Origin: an uncultured bacterium
Lineage (GTDB): Bacteria > Planctomycetota > JAJSAM01 > JAJVHW01
Direction of reading: 5' to 3'
Length of the DNA stretch: 64,000 nucleotides
Assembly: GCA_937996235.1 (NCBI GenBank)
Contig: CALKVK010000035.1
Coordinates: 382,389-446,388, forward strand
A program made the position numbers and the translations under genes. Of the stretch, positions 37,606-46,742 are shown piece by piece (the stretch's first letter is position 1; each line of letters begins with the position of its first letter). The notes under the pieces were generated by a model, which searched no databases, had not been told where the DNA came from, and saw nothing but the letters and a program-made list of their open reading frames with translations.

Positions 37606-38727
37606 TCAGAGCTCCAGCACCTTCGGCGCCGCGGTCAGGTTCTCGCACCCCGTGTCGGTGACGAGGACCATGTCCTCGAGACGGACTCCGCCGAGCCCGG
37701 CGTAGTAGAGCCCCGGCTCCACGGTCACGATCGCGCCCGAGGGCAGCGTGCCCGGCCGGTCGCCGAACGCGGGGGGCTCGTGGATGTCGAGGCCCACGCC
37801 GTGACCGGTGCCGTGGAAGAAGCCCTGGTTGCGCCCGTCGACGACGCCCGTCGGGAACCCTGCGTCGGCGAAGAGCTCGCGGATGCCCACGTGGATCGCC
37901 TGCGCGTCGCAGCCGCCGCGGATGCGCTCGAACGCATACTCCTGCCCCGCCGCGACCGTCGCGTACATCTCGCGCACGCGGGCCGGCGCCTTGCCGCGCA
38001 CGACGGTGCGCGTCATGTCGGCGAAGTAGCCGGTGCGCGTGTCGCGCGGGAAGATGTCGAAGATGATCGTCGTGTTCGGGCGGATCGGCCCGGAGCCGAC
38101 GTCGTGCGGGTCGACGCACTGCTCGCCCGAGGCCACGATGGTGTGGCGCGCCACGAGTCCCTCGCGGGCGAGCGAGAGATCGATCACACCGCGCAGGCGC
38201 TCCGACGTCACCGCCTCGCCGTCGGCGCGCAGCGCGCCGCCGCGCGTCCGCGCGCGGCGCAGCAGTGCCAGCGCCTCGTCCAGCGCGCGCTCGGTCGCCG
38301 CCTGCGCGGCGCGCACGGCGCGGATCTCGTCGGCGCGCTTCAGCATGCGCTCCGGGAAGAACGGCGCCGGCCGCACGTCCACGCGGATGCCGGCCGCGCG
38401 GAGCACGTCGGCGGTGCCGACGGGGAACGTCTCGGGCACGGTGACCGCGGCGACGCGCTTCGACGCGAGGATCGCCGCGTACACCTCGTCCGGTCGCGGG
38501 CGCCGTCCGAGGCGGCGCTCCACGCGGCGCGTCCATGCGACCTGGTCCACGACCTCGTCCACGCGCGCCTCGCGCCGCGCACGCCCGATCTCGAGTGCCG
38601 AGGCGACCAGGTAGCTCCGGCGCCCCTTCCGAAACCAGAAGGCCGGGTCGGGCACGTGCATCCCGGTGGCGTACAGGAAGTTCGCGTCGCTCTCGCTCGA
38701 CGCGTGCAGGCACAGCGCGGGCTCCAT
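37606..38727 (-). CDS. M24 metallopeptidase (Xaa-Pro aminopeptidase/dipeptidase type)
   Basis: This 373-residue enzyme probably removes or splits N-terminal residues before proline. ATG 38727 gives an N-domain (creatinase-like, about residues 1-140) of shortened length. The catalytic pita-bread domain has all five metal ligands: Asp224 and Asp237 in FDIFPRDTRTGYFADMT, His309 in GTGHGVGLDIHE, Glu337 in VTVEPGLY and Glu351 in VRLEDMVLVT. No signal peptide, so cytoplasmic. It is divergent from carbonic anhydrase over a 125-bp gap. Whether it acts on dipeptides or longer peptides cannot be told from the sequence. Confidence 0.92.
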   Translation of the reverse strand: MEPALCLHASSESDANFLYATGMHVPDPAFWFRKGRRSYLVASALEIGRARREARVDEVVDQVAWTRRVERRLGRRPRPDEVYAAILASKRVAAVTVPETFPVGTADVLRAAGIRVDVRPAPFFPERMLKRADEIRAVRAAQAATERALDEALALLRRARTRGGALRADGEAVTSERLRGVIDLSLAREGLVARHTIVASGEQCVDPHDVGSGPIRPNTTIIFDIFPRDTRTGYFADMTRTVVRGKAPARVREMYATVAAGQEYAFERIRGGCDAQAIHVGIRELFADAGFPTGVVDGRNQGFFHGTGHGVGLDIHEPPAFGDRPGTLPSGAIVTVEPGLYYAGLGGVRLEDMVLVTDTGCENLTAAPKVLEL

Positions 38728-38852
38728 GCGGGGAGTGTACGGGCGGCGCTGTCCCGCGGAAGCGCCGCACGCGGAGATCCGGCTCCCCCGCCGCGGCGCG
38801 GCGTGCGAGTCTCGACGCGCGCAGTCGGCGGGTGCGCGAGTGGGAGCACGAC

Positions 38853-39494
38853 GTGAAGACGCTGGGCGACATCTTCGAGCGCAACCGCACGTGGGCAGCC
38901 GAGCGCTGCGCGGAGGATCCGGAGTTCTTCGCACGCCTCAAGGCGCAGCAGCGGCCGGAGATCGTGTGGATCGGCTGCTCCGACAGCCGCGTGCCGGCGA
39001 ACCAGATCTGCGGGCTCGCGCCCGGCGAGGTCTTCGTGCACCGGAACGTGGCGAACCTCGTGGTGCACAGCGACTTCAACTGCCTCTCGGTGCTCGAGTA
39101 CGGCGTCCACGTGCTCGGCGTCCGGCACGTGATCGTCTGCGGTCACTACGGCTGCGGCGGCGTGCAGGCGGCGCTGCAGGAGAACCGCCTGGGCCTGATC
39201 GACAACTGGCTGCGCCACGTGCGCGACGTGCGCCAGCGCCACGCCGAGGAGCTCGACGTCCTGCCGCACGAACGCCGCGTGGACCGCCTCTGCGAGCTGA
39301 ACGTGCGCGCGCAGGTGGCGAACGTCTGCCACACGACGATCGTGCAGCGCGCGTGGGAGGCCGGCCGCGCGGTCACGGTGCACGGGTGGATCTACCGGAT
39401 CGAGGAGGGCCTGTTGCAGGACCTCGGCTGCGCGGTCTCCGGACCCGACGAGATCCCGGCGGCGTACCGCCTCGCCTTCCCGCCCGCCGGCTGA
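38853..39494 (+). CDS. can: beta-class carbonic anhydrase
   Basis: This 213-residue enzyme hydrates CO2 to bicarbonate. GTG 38853 is preceded by GGGAG six bases upstream and begins the family N-terminus (KTLGDIFERNRTWA). The zinc ligands are Cys42 (IGCSDSRV), His98 and Cys101 (CGHYGCGG), with the catalytic Asp44 and Arg46 of the SDSR dyad. The VHRNVANLV motif and the C-terminal VHGWIYRIEEGLL segment match the E. coli Can subgroup, and length is typical. It stands alone, convergent with the Nudix gene at a 24-bp distance. Confidence 0.96.
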   Translation: MKTLGDIFERNRTWAAERCAEDPEFFARLKAQQRPEIVWIGCSDSRVPANQICGLAPGEVFVHRNVANLVVHSDFNCLSVLEYGVHVLGVRHVIVCGHYGCGGVQAALQENRLGLIDNWLRHVRDVRQRHAEELDVLPHERRVDRLCELNVRAQVANVCHTTIVQRAWEAGRAVTVHGWIYRIEEGLLQDLGCAVSGPDEIPAAYRLAFPPAG

Positions 39495-39518
39495 CGCGCC
39501 CGCGGCGTGCGACGCGGC

Positions 39519-40133
39519 TCAGTCGCCGCGCAGGTCGACGAGGCGGTCGATGAGCAGCGCGCTCCACGTCTCGAACGTCGAGCGCTCCTCGTGCGCGAGC
39601 CGCTCGACCGCGGTCGCGGGGACGAACTCCCCCTCGAGCACCGCCGTCTCGCGCACGCTCACGGCGCCGGCGGTCCGGCCGACGAACACGAGCCCCGCGT
39701 GCACGGCGCCGACCTCGGTCGAGTCGTCGTTCAGCACTCCGACCGCGCGCACGTCGCACGGCGCCGCGAGTGTCAGCTCCTCGGACAGTTCGCGCCGCAG
39801 CGCGGCGACGACGACGTCGCCGCCGCCCGCCGCCCGGTCGGGCGGCTCGACGTGGCCGCCGACGCCGATCGAGCGCTTGCCGTGGAGCCGAGCGTCGCCG
39901 CCGGCGGCGAGCCGGCGCATCAGGAAGACGTCGCCGCCGCGCCGCAGCACGCAGTACGGGATGATCTGCTTCAGCTCCGGGTCGCGCTCGGCGTGCTCGC
40001 GCTCGACGAAGAACCCGCGCTCGCGCACGCGCGCGACGAGCTCCGCGGTCGCGTCGGGCGTGAGCAGCTCGAGCCCGTGCGGCGCGCGCCGTTCGAAGAG
40101 GTCGCGCCGCCGCAGCACGTAGACGAACTCCAT
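39519..40133 (-). CDS. Nudix hydrolase (predicted phosphoesterase, MutT family)
   Basis: This 204-residue protein resembles the COG4112-type MutT-family proteins. The start ATG at 40133 precedes an N-terminal beta-rich part (FVYVLRRRDLF). The core has IPYCVLRRGGDVFLMRR, then RLHGKRSIGVGGHVEP and, after an insert, VAALRRELSEELTL. The REL-x-EE part of the Nudix box is intact, but the stretch between GG and RE is about 22 residues and lacks the usual spacing, as in this subfamily. The likely substrate is a nucleoside diphosphate linked to another moiety; nothing here tells which. It is divergent from the protease gene at a 58-bp gap. Confidence 0.85.
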   Translation of the reverse strand: MEFVYVLRRRDLFERRAPHGLELLTPDATAELVARVRERGFFVEREHAERDPELKQIIPYCVLRRGGDVFLMRRLAAGGDARLHGKRSIGVGGHVEPPDRAAGGGDVVVAALRRELSEELTLAAPCDVRAVGVLNDDSTEVGAVHAGLVFVGRTAGAVSVRETAVLEGEFVPATAVERLAHEERSTFETWSALLIDRLVDLRGD

Positions 40134-40191
40134 CGCGGCACTGTAGCGCGCTCCTTGGACAGCCGCGCCGGGGGTCGAACAATGTCCCGCC

Positions 40192-40866
40192 GTGCGCGCC
40201 CTGCCGTACCTGCTCCCCTACGTCCTGCTCGTGGGGGCGCAGATGGCCGCTCTCGAACTTTTCCCCGAGCACGCCTCGCGAGTGTGGCCGTTGCTCGCCC
40301 TCGCGCTGACGGTCGTGCTCGTCGCGTTCCACCGCCGCGGCGCCTATCCCGAGCTCCGCGTCCGCGAAACGCCGGCGCGCGGCGCGACGTGGCTCGCCGT
40401 CGCCGCGGGACTCCTCTCCGGCCTCACCTGGGTGCCGCTGACCGACGTCGCGCCGGCGCTGGACATCCTCGGCGACGGGGGCGGGCGCGGACACTTCGAC
40501 GCCGCTGCGCTCGGCACGCAGCTCACCTGGCTGGTGGTCGGCAGCCGGCTCGTCACCTCGATCGTCCTCGTGCCGTTCGCGGAGGAGCTGCTGGTGCGGT
40601 CCTTCGTCCCGCGGCTCGCCGACGCCGGTCGCACCGACTGGTGGGAGCTGCCGGTCGGGCGCTTCTCGAAGCTCTCCTTCTGCGTGTCGGTGGCGTTCTT
40701 CACGCTCACCCACCCGGAGTGGCTCGCCGCGCTGGTGACCGGGCTCCTGTTCACGCTGCTGCTGATGCACACACGGCGCTTCCGCGACGTCGTGATCGCA
40801 CACGTGCTCGCGAACGCCGTGCTCGACGGCTACGTGCTCCTCAGCGGGGAGACGCGCTTCTGGTGA
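40192..40866 (+). CDS. CPBP/CAAX-type intramembrane metalloprotease
   Basis: This 224-residue membrane protein has a GTG start at 40192; an ATG at 40182 is in another frame. About six to seven helices are visible. The first glutamate motif is AEELLVRSF (EExxxR), then FTLTHPEWLAALVTGLLF carries the second-motif His, and VIAHVLANAVLDGY the third-motif His and Asn. These are the Rce1/CPBP catalytic residues. The length and motif spacing resemble the 'CAAX prenyl protease-related' family that often occurs with exosortases; no exosortase lies in the window. The stop overlaps the GTG of the DUF2752 gene. Confidence 0.88.
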   Translation: MRALPYLLPYVLLVGAQMAALELFPEHASRVWPLLALALTVVLVAFHRRGAYPELRVRETPARGATWLAVAAGLLSGLTWVPLTDVAPALDILGDGGGRGHFDAAALGTQLTWLVVGSRLVTSIVLVPFAEELLVRSFVPRLADAGRTDWWELPVGRFSKLSFCVSVAFFTLTHPEWLAALVTGLLFTLLLMHTRRFRDVVIAHVLANAVLDGYVLLSGETRFW

Positions 40867-41348
40867 GCTGCGTGCCCCCGCCGCGGCGCGCGACGACACC
40901 GGACCCGGTCGCCGCGTTCGATGCGTCGGACGCCGCGCGGGCGCGGCGCTCGCAGCTCTGGAGGCTCGGCCTCTGTGCGGCCGGGCTCCTCGCGGTCGCA
41001 CTCCTCGGCTGGGTCACGCGCCTGCCGAGCTTCTCGATGTGCACCTTCCAGATCGTCTTCGGCAGGCCGTGCCCGGGCTGCGGGATGACGCGCTCGGTGC
41101 GCGCGCTCGCGCACGGCGACCTGATCGAGTCGCTGCGCATGCACCCGCTCGGCGTCGTGCTCGTCGGCGGCACGGCGTGGGGCTTCGTGGACGCGCTCCG
41201 CGCGCTGCGCACCGGCCGCGACCGCGCATGGGACTGGGTGGAGACGCACTCCACGCTGCTCGCGTCGCTGCTGTTCGGGGCGTTCCTGCTGCTGTGGATC
41301 GTGCGCGGCTTCGTCGTGCCGGACTGGTCGCCCGATCCCATCCGCTGA
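40863..41348 (+). CDS. DUF2752 membrane protein
   Basis: This 161-residue protein has a GTG start at 40863 overlapping the protease stop (GTGA); GTG 40872 is also possible. A soluble Arg-rich start leads to a first helix near residues 43-58. The DUF2752 signature follows: CTFQIVFGRPCPGCGMTRSV, with three cysteines in the order seen across the family. Two more helices lie at about 100-115 and 135-152. The family's function is unknown; the Cys-rich turn could bind metal or form disulfides. It is coupled to the intramembrane protease and convergent with the zinc-ribbon gene 14 bp away. Confidence 0.88.
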   Translation: MSCVPPPRRATTPDPVAAFDASDAARARRSQLWRLGLCAAGLLAVALLGWVTRLPSFSMCTFQIVFGRPCPGCGMTRSVRALAHGDLIESLRMHPLGVVLVGGTAWGFVDALRALRTGRDRAWDWVETHSTLLASLLFGAFLLLWIVRGFVVPDWSPDPIR

Positions 41349-41362
41349 GGCGGCGGCCCCGG

Positions 41363-42073
41363 TCAGAGCTCGAGCACGAGGATGCGCTGGCAGGAGCGGC
41401 AGAGAACGATCTTGTCGCCCGAGACCAGGTCGGAGAGGTCCTGCGGGCGAATCGCCATCTGGCAGCCCTGGCAGTACTCCCCGTGCACGGCGACGACGGC
41501 GGTGCCGCTCTTGCGGTTGCCGGTGCGGATGCGGTCGTAGAGCCGCAGCTTCTCGGCGTCCACGCTGCCGGCGAGCTCGTCGCGCGCGGCGCGCAGCTCG
41601 TCGAGGCGCCGCGCCATGTCCTGGCGCTCCGCCTCGACCTTCGCCTCGGCGGCGCGCAGGTCGGCCTCGCGCTCGCGCTGCACGGACTTCGCGGCGTCCT
41701 CCTCGCGCTCGCGCTCCTCGACCGCGTCCATGCCGAGCAGGATGCGCTCCTCGAGCTTGCCGTTCTCGGCCTTGATCGTCCCGATCTTGAGGAGGATGCC
41801 CTGGTACTCCTTGTTGTTGGACGCCGTGTTCAGGTTGCCCTCGAGCTTGAGGATCTCCTGCTCGGCCTGCTTCAGGTCCATCTCCAGCCGGTGGAGCGCG
41901 GCCTGCGCCTCCTGCCGCGCGTGGTGCGCCGCCGCGACGCCGGCCTTCGCCGTGTCGAGCGCGCTGCGCGCGCCGCTGAGCCCGTGGTCGAGCACATCGA
42001 TCTGCTGAGCCAGCGCGACGATGTCGTCGTCCACGCGCTGCAGCCGGATGAGCTGCTGCAGGGTCTCCTTCAC
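41363..42073 (-). CDS. coiled-coil protein with C4 zinc ribbon
   Basis: This 236-residue protein is of the COG1579 type. GTG 42073 is preceded by GGGAGAG five bases away and starts the family N-terminus (KETLQQLIRLQRVDDDI); ORF extension to 42121 would run into the rpoD terminator. Residues 5-180 form a long antiparallel coiled coil with the conserved NNKEYQGILLKIGTIK hinge. The C-terminal zinc ribbon has CQGCQMAI and LCRSCQRIL with four cysteines. The family is thought to bind nucleic acid or act with ribosome-related factors, without firm proof. It lies after rpoD but beyond its terminator, so it is probably a separate transcript. Confidence 0.9.
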   Translation of the reverse strand: MKETLQQLIRLQRVDDDIVALAQQIDVLDHGLSGARSALDTAKAGVAAAHHARQEAQAALHRLEMDLKQAEQEILKLEGNLNTASNNKEYQGILLKIGTIKAENGKLEERILLGMDAVEEREREEDAAKSVQREREADLRAAEAKVEAERQDMARRLDELRAARDELAGSVDAEKLRLYDRIRTGNRKSGTAVVAVHGEYCQGCQMAIRPQDLSDLVSGDKIVLCRSCQRILVLEL

Positions 42074-42115
42074 GTCGTCTCTCCCGTGCTCCGTCGCCCC
42101 GTCGTCCGGTCCCCA

Positions 42116-42153
42116 AAGCAAGACAGCCCGGCTCGCGCCGGGCTGTCCTGCTT
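42116..42153 (-). terminator. rho-independent terminator of rpoD
   Basis: An 11-bp perfect stem, GACAGCCCGGC with GCCGGGCTGTC around a four-base loop (42122-42147), is extended by a further AAGCA/TGCTT pairing after one mismatch. Read on the minus strand it begins at the last base of the rpoD stop and is followed by TTGCTTTGG, a weak U-tract. The near-perfect symmetry means it could work on both strands. Confidence 0.75.
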
Positions 42154-43862
42154 CACTCGTTCCCGAAGGAGTCGAGGAAGCCCTCGAGCTTCCTCGCTCG
42201 CACCGGGTGCTGCAGCTTGCGCACCGCCTTCGCCTCGATCTGGCGCACGCGCTCGCGCGTGACCTTGAAGATGCGCCCGACCTCTTCCAGCGTGTACGTG
42301 TAGCCGTCGCCGATGCCGTAGCGCAGCTTGATGATCTCGCGTTCGCGGAACGTCAGCGTCTGCAGCACCTTCTCGATCTTGTCCTTCAGCATCTCGTGCG
42401 TCGCCGCGTTGACCGGCGACTCGGCGCTCTGGTCCTCGATGAAGTCGCCGAAGTAGCTGTCGTCGCTGTCGCCGATCGGGCAGTCGAGCGAGATCGGGTG
42501 CTTCGCGATCTTGAAGACCCGCTTGGTCTCGTCGACCGAGATCTCGGACGCCGCGGCGATCTCCTCGATCGTCGGCTCGCGGCCCTTCTTCTGCACCAGG
42601 TCCTTGGTGACGTTGCGCAGCTTCGACATCGTCTCGATCATGTGGACCGGGATGCGGATCGTCCGCGCCTGGTCCGCGATCGAGCGCGTGATCGCCTGCC
42701 GGATCCACCACGTCGCGTACGTCGAGAACTTGTAGCCGCGGCGGAACTCGTACTTCTCCACGGCCTTCATCAGGCCCGTGTTGCCTTCCTGGATCAGGTC
42801 CAGGAAGGAGAGGCCGCGGTTGCGGTACTTCTTCGCGATGGAGACCACGAGGCGCAGGTTGCCGCTCGAGAGGTTCTGCTTCGCGAGCTCGTAGCCGTTG
42901 AACTCGTGGCGCACCTGCCGGCGGTGGCGGCGCCGCAGCCGCGCCGGCGGCTCGCACGCGCGCATCGTGATCTGCGCGATGCGGTCCTTGACCTCCTCGC
43001 GCTCCTCCACCGCGCCCGTCGCCTTCGACTTGTCGAGCTCGCGCAGGCGCTTCTCGAGCCGGTCGAGCTCGCGCACCGTCGCGCCGATCTCGTCCATCAC
43101 CGGCTTCAGCTTCTTGATCTGGATGTTCAGCTCTTCGAGCAGCCGGCGGCCGCGGCGGCGGCGCTCGGCGAGGCGCCGCAGGAGCTCGATGCGGCCGCGC
43201 TTCGTGCGCGCCGACGCGAGACCGACGAGGTCCCGGCGCATGGCGTCGAGCATCTTGCGCAGGGTCTCGATGTGCCCCGGGAGCTGCTCCTGCGTGTCCT
43301 GCTTGCTGTTCTCGACGTTCGGGTTGACCTTCAGCGTGCGGTCGAACGCGAGGTCGCCGCGCTGCACGTCCTCGAGGAGCTGCAGCGAGAGCTCCATCGC
43401 ATAGCCGCACGACAGCAGGCGCTCGCGGTAGCGCTTGCGCGTGCGCTCGATCGTCTTCGCGAGCCAGATCTCCTGCTCGCGCGTGAGCAGGGGGATCTCG
43501 CCCATCTGGGTGAGGTACATGCGGACGGGGTCGTCGATGCGCTCGACGGGCGTCTGCATGGTGAGCGGATCGACGACGATCGCGTCCTTCGGCTCCTCGA
43601 AGCTCTGCTGACGCAGCTTGCGCGCGTCGACGTCCTCGTCGTCCGCGCCCTCGGTCTCGTACGTGCGCGCTTCCTCGAGCAGCTCGATGTTGAGCTCGTC
43701 GAGCTGCACGGCGATCCGGTCGAGCGCGCGCTCCGACGACGTGATCTCGTCGGGCAGCATGCGCTGCACCTCGTCGATCGTGACGTATCCCTTGCGGCGC
43801 CCTTCCTTGATGAGGGCCTTCAGCTCGGGCTCGATCCGGTCGTTTATCGTCACGGGCGTCAT
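42153..43862 (-). CDS. rpoD: primary sigma factor (sigma-70/RpoD)
   Basis: This 569-residue vegetative sigma factor recruits RNA polymerase to -10/-35 promoters. Region 1.1-like helices cover residues 10-62 (LKALIKEGRRKGYVTIDEV), region 1.2 starts DDPVRMYLTQMGEIPLLTREQE, and a non-conserved basic region spans about 150-330. Region 2 holds NLRLVVSIAKKYRNRGLSFL, the GNTGLMKAVEKYEFRRGYKF stretch and the STYATWWIRQAI melting segment. Regions 3 and 4 follow, ending with VTRERVRQIEAKAVRKL as the -35 recognition helix. RPoD-type features are complete. The position after dnaG is that of the macromolecular-synthesis operon, with a 156-bp gap that may hold a promoter. A strong hairpin follows the stop. 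Confidence 0.96.
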   Translation of the reverse strand: MTPVTINDRIEPELKALIKEGRRKGYVTIDEVQRMLPDEITSSERALDRIAVQLDELNIELLEEARTYETEGADDEDVDARKLRQQSFEEPKDAIVVDPLTMQTPVERIDDPVRMYLTQMGEIPLLTREQEIWLAKTIERTRKRYRERLLSCGYAMELSLQLLEDVQRGDLAFDRTLKVNPNVENSKQDTQEQLPGHIETLRKMLDAMRRDLVGLASARTKRGRIELLRRLAERRRRGRRLLEELNIQIKKLKPVMDEIGATVRELDRLEKRLRELDKSKATGAVEEREEVKDRIAQITMRACEPPARLRRRHRRQVRHEFNGYELAKQNLSSGNLRLVVSIAKKYRNRGLSFLDLIQEGNTGLMKAVEKYEFRRGYKFSTYATWWIRQAITRSIADQARTIRIPVHMIETMSKLRNVTKDLVQKKGREPTIEEIAAASEISVDETKRVFKIAKHPISLDCPIGDSDDSYFGDFIEDQSAESPVNAATHEMLKDKIEKVLQTLTFREREIIKLRYGIGDGYTYTLEEVGRIFKVTRERVRQIEAKAVRKLQHPVRARKLEGFLDSFGNE

Positions 43863-44018
43863 CCTCGAACCGGCTGCACGGGGCCCCGGCGTGGAAGCGA
43901 GTTCAGTCTACGTGGCCGCCTCGGGCGGGGGAAACCGTGCGGACTTGGGGCCGCCTCGCGAGGGCAATCCCACACCATAACGCGCGCGGGGCTCCCGTCT
44001 GCCCGGGATTTCGGCCCG

Positions 44019-46010
44019 TCACCCCGGTCCCCGCTCCCGGCGCTCGCGGGCCATGCGTTGTGCGATCTGGGCTCCGAGCGCCTGCCACTCCTCGTTGCCC
44101 GAGTCCGCGCGCGCGAGCTGCTCGAGCACGCGCCGGTCCTCGTGCTCCTTCACGAGCCGGCGCAGGCAGTCGCGGCCCTGGAGCTCCAGGTTCTTGCCCG
44201 GCGCGCTCGCCAGCAGCGCCGCGGCGAGCCGTCTCAGCTCGGGCGGGTCGGGCGGGAGCGCCGCGAGCGGGTCGTCGAGGGCGCCCCCGGAGGCGTCCGC
44301 CGCGCCGAGCAGCGCGGCGACGATCTCGACCGCGTCGGGGTGCGTCAGCAGCTCGACGCCGAGCTCCGGGACCTCGGCGAGCAGGGCGGGGCAGCCGAGC
44401 AGCGCCTGGAGCAGTTCGCGCTCCACGGGGGGCAGCGGCCGCGACGGCGGCGCGGCGGCCGCCGGCGACTCCGGAGCGGCGGGCCGTGACGGGCGGGCCG
44501 CGACCGCGGCCTGCGGTTCGTCGTCGGCGCCCACGGCGAGCGCCTCGTACGCCGCGAGGGGCGGCTCGTCGGAGACGGCGCCGGCGCCGCCGGAGAGGCG
44601 TGACGGCGGCGTGCGCTGGGCGCGGGCCGGCTGCGCCGGGGCGCGCGGGGCCGACGCGCCGCGCTGCGCGCGCGCGGCCTGACGTGCCGCGAGCTCCCGC
44701 AGGCGCGCGTCCAGCACCTCGGCCGGGACTCCGAACGCGTCTGCGGTGTGCCGCACGTACAGCGCGCGGCGGATGTCGTCGCGCACGCCCACGAGCGCGG
44801 CGAGGACGTCCTCCGTCGCCGCCGCCAGCCCGGGCACCGACGCGACGTCGTGGCGTGCCCGGCAGCCGTCGACGAGGTGCTCGAACGCCTCGCGGCCGGG
44901 CTCGATCGCCGCGCGGAGCGCGGCGCTGCCGCCCTCCGCGACGAGATCCGCCGGGTCCTTGCCGGGCGGCAGGAGCGCCACGCGCGTCTCGATGCGCTGC
45001 GGCAGGAACTCGGGGATGGCGCGCTCCGCGGCGCGGCGCCCGGCGTCGTCGCCGTCGTACACGAGCCAGAGCCGCTTGACGTGTGTGGAGAGCAGCTGCG
45101 CCTGGTCGTGCGTGAGCGCCGTCCCGAGCCCCGCCACGGCCACCGGCCACCCTGCCTGGTGCGCCATGATGACGTCGGTGTAGCCCTCCATCACCGCGCC
45201 CTCGCCGGTCTTGCGCATCGCGTCGCGCGCGAGGTGCAGCGCGTAGAGGTGGCGCCCCTTCTTGAAGAGCTCCGTCTCGGGCGAGTTCAGGTACTTCGGC
45301 TCGTCGTTCCCGAGGGTCCGCGCGCCGAACGCGATCACGCGTCCCTGGCCGTCGCAGATCGGGAAGATCACGCGGTCGCGGAAACGGTCCCAGACGCGGG
45401 TCTCGGCGGCTCGCGCCGCGCCGTCGTGGCCCTCGTCGTCGGCCTCGCGCCGCACGGCGAGCCCCGCGTCGACCAGGTCGTCGATGCCGAAGCCGCCGGA
45501 CTCCGCCGCCCGCAGCAGGTTGTCCCAGCCGCGCGGCGCATACCCGAGCCGGAAGGTCAGCGCCGTCGCGCCCTCGATGCCGCGGCGCTTCAGATAGGCG
45601 CGCGCGGCGGCCCCGCGCGGGCCGCGCAGCTCGGCCTGGAACGTGCGGCACGCCCACTCGTTGACGTCGCGCAGGCGCTGCGCCCGCGCCGCGGCTGCGG
45701 CGGCCTCGGGACTCTCCGGCTCCACCTGGATCCCCGCCTCGCGCGCGAGCCGGCGGACGGCCTCGGGGAAGGGGATGCGCTCGTGCCGCTCGACGAACGA
45801 GAACACGTTCCCCGACTCGCCGCAGCCGAAGCACTTCCACGTGGACGTCTCGCGCCAGACGTAGAACGACGGCGTCTTCTCGTCGTGGAACGGGCAGCGG
45901 CCCTTGTGCGTCTTCCCCGCGCGCTTCAGGGAGACGTAGCGGCCGACGACATCGACGATGTCGACGGCCTGACGGATCGACTCCAGGACGTCTTCGGGGA
46001 TGCGGCTCAC
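44019..46010 (-). CDS. dnaG: DNA primase
   Basis: This 663-residue enzyme makes RNA primers at the replication fork. GTG 46010 begins the family N-terminus (SRIPEDVLESIRQAVDIVDVVG). The CHC2 zinc ribbon has Cys39, His42, Cys60 and Cys63 (CPFHDEKTPSF, CFGCGESG). The TOPRIM core follows with VMEGYTDVIMAHQAG (the catalytic Glu), LVYDGDDAGRRAAERA and the PGKDPADLV motif. A long Ala/Pro-rich linker (about 445-545) leads to a C-terminal helical domain that should bind the DnaB helicase. The linker is longer than in E. coli, consistent with high GC. It precedes rpoD, the classic order. Confidence 0.96.
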   Translation of the reverse strand: MSRIPEDVLESIRQAVDIVDVVGRYVSLKRAGKTHKGRCPFHDEKTPSFYVWRETSTWKCFGCGESGNVFSFVERHERIPFPEAVRRLAREAGIQVEPESPEAAAAAARAQRLRDVNEWACRTFQAELRGPRGAAARAYLKRRGIEGATALTFRLGYAPRGWDNLLRAAESGGFGIDDLVDAGLAVRREADDEGHDGAARAAETRVWDRFRDRVIFPICDGQGRVIAFGARTLGNDEPKYLNSPETELFKKGRHLYALHLARDAMRKTGEGAVMEGYTDVIMAHQAGWPVAVAGLGTALTHDQAQLLSTHVKRLWLVYDGDDAGRRAAERAIPEFLPQRIETRVALLPPGKDPADLVAEGGSAALRAAIEPGREAFEHLVDGCRARHDVASVPGLAAATEDVLAALVGVRDDIRRALYVRHTADAFGVPAEVLDARLRELAARQAARAQRGASAPRAPAQPARAQRTPPSRLSGGAGAVSDEPPLAAYEALAVGADDEPQAAVAARPSRPAAPESPAAAAPPSRPLPPVERELLQALLGCPALLAEVPELGVELLTHPDAVEIVAALLGAADASGGALDDPLAALPPDPPELRRLAAALLASAPGKNLELQGRDCLRRLVKEHEDRRVLEQLARADSGNEEWQALGAQIAQRMARERRERGPG

Positions 46011-46103
46011 GGCGGTCCGGCGGGCCCCGGATCGTACCGCGGCACGCGGACACGTGCCGCATCGCCTCCGCACGCTGCGGCGCCCGCGACGCGCACCCCG
46101 GGG

Positions 46104-46742
46104 TCAGCGCGCGCGTCGCGCCCAGGGCGGGACCAGCAGTCCGACCAGCACGCCGACCGGCGCGGGCGGCGGCGGCCGTCCCTCGGCACGCGCGAGCAGC
46201 ACGGCCACCTCCACGCTGCCGTCGCCGCGCACGCCGGCGCGCGCGTCCAGCCAGGCGTGGAGCGTCCACAGCGCGCGCGGCCCGCGGCAACGGGCGGGCC
46301 ACGGCCCCACCGCGGCCCGCCGGAGCACCTCGAGCCCGGCTGCGCGCGCGACGGGCTCGAGCGCCGCCGCGCCCGCGTTCGTGACCACCGTGTGGAGCAG
46401 CACGCAGCCGCCGGGAGCGATGCACCGTGCGGCCTCGGCGAGGACGTCCCCGAGCCGCCGCTCGTCCGCGGTGGTCGCGCCCCGCAGGCGCAGCACGACG
46501 GCCGAGACGGCCCCGCTCGCCACGGGGAGCGCCTCGGGACGCCCCCGCACGCCGGCGGCGTCGCACGCGGGTCCCACCTCGAGCGCGGAAGGCGTCGCGT
46601 GCGCCGCGTCCGGCGCGGGCGGGAGATCGGGACCGGCGTCGTCCGCGACCGCGACCACACGCTGCCCGAGCGCTCCGGCGAGGCGCCGCAGCACCCGGGC
46701 GGAGCGGTGTGCGGCGTAGCCGGGTGAGTTCAGATCGCCCAC
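46104..46742 (-). CDS. small methyltransferase-like protein
   Basis: This 212-residue protein has a GTG start at 46742, inside the last codons of the upstream membrane-protein gene (13-bp overlap). It begins HVGDLNSPGYAAHRSARVLRRL. The middle has a degenerate class I methyltransferase look: VVAVADDAG as an early strand, GRPEALPVASGAVSAVVLRL as motif III/IV region, and LAEAARCIAPGGCVLLHTVV as the post-motif helix and strand. No clear glycine-rich SAM loop (GxGxG) remains, so methyltransferase activity is doubtful. The C-terminal 30 residues are hydrophobic and may contact a membrane. It lies between dnaG and the membrane protein, all on the minus strand. Confidence 0.6.
   Translation of the reverse strand: MGDLNSPGYAAHRSARVLRRLAGALGQRVVAVADDAGPDLPPAPDAAHATPSALEVGPACDAAGVRGRPEALPVASGAVSAVVLRLRGATTADERRLGDVLAEAARCIAPGGCVLLHTVVTNAGAAALEPVARAAGLEVLRRAAVGPWPARCRGPRALWTLHAWLDARAGVRGDGSVEVAVLLARAEGRPPPPAPVGVLVGLLVPPWARRAR

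Noticed and set aside
42116..42153. Inverted repeat as insertion-element end
   Set aside because: It is a perfect hairpin starting at the rpoD stop and followed by a weak U-tract, with no transposase or second copy nearby; a terminator explains it.
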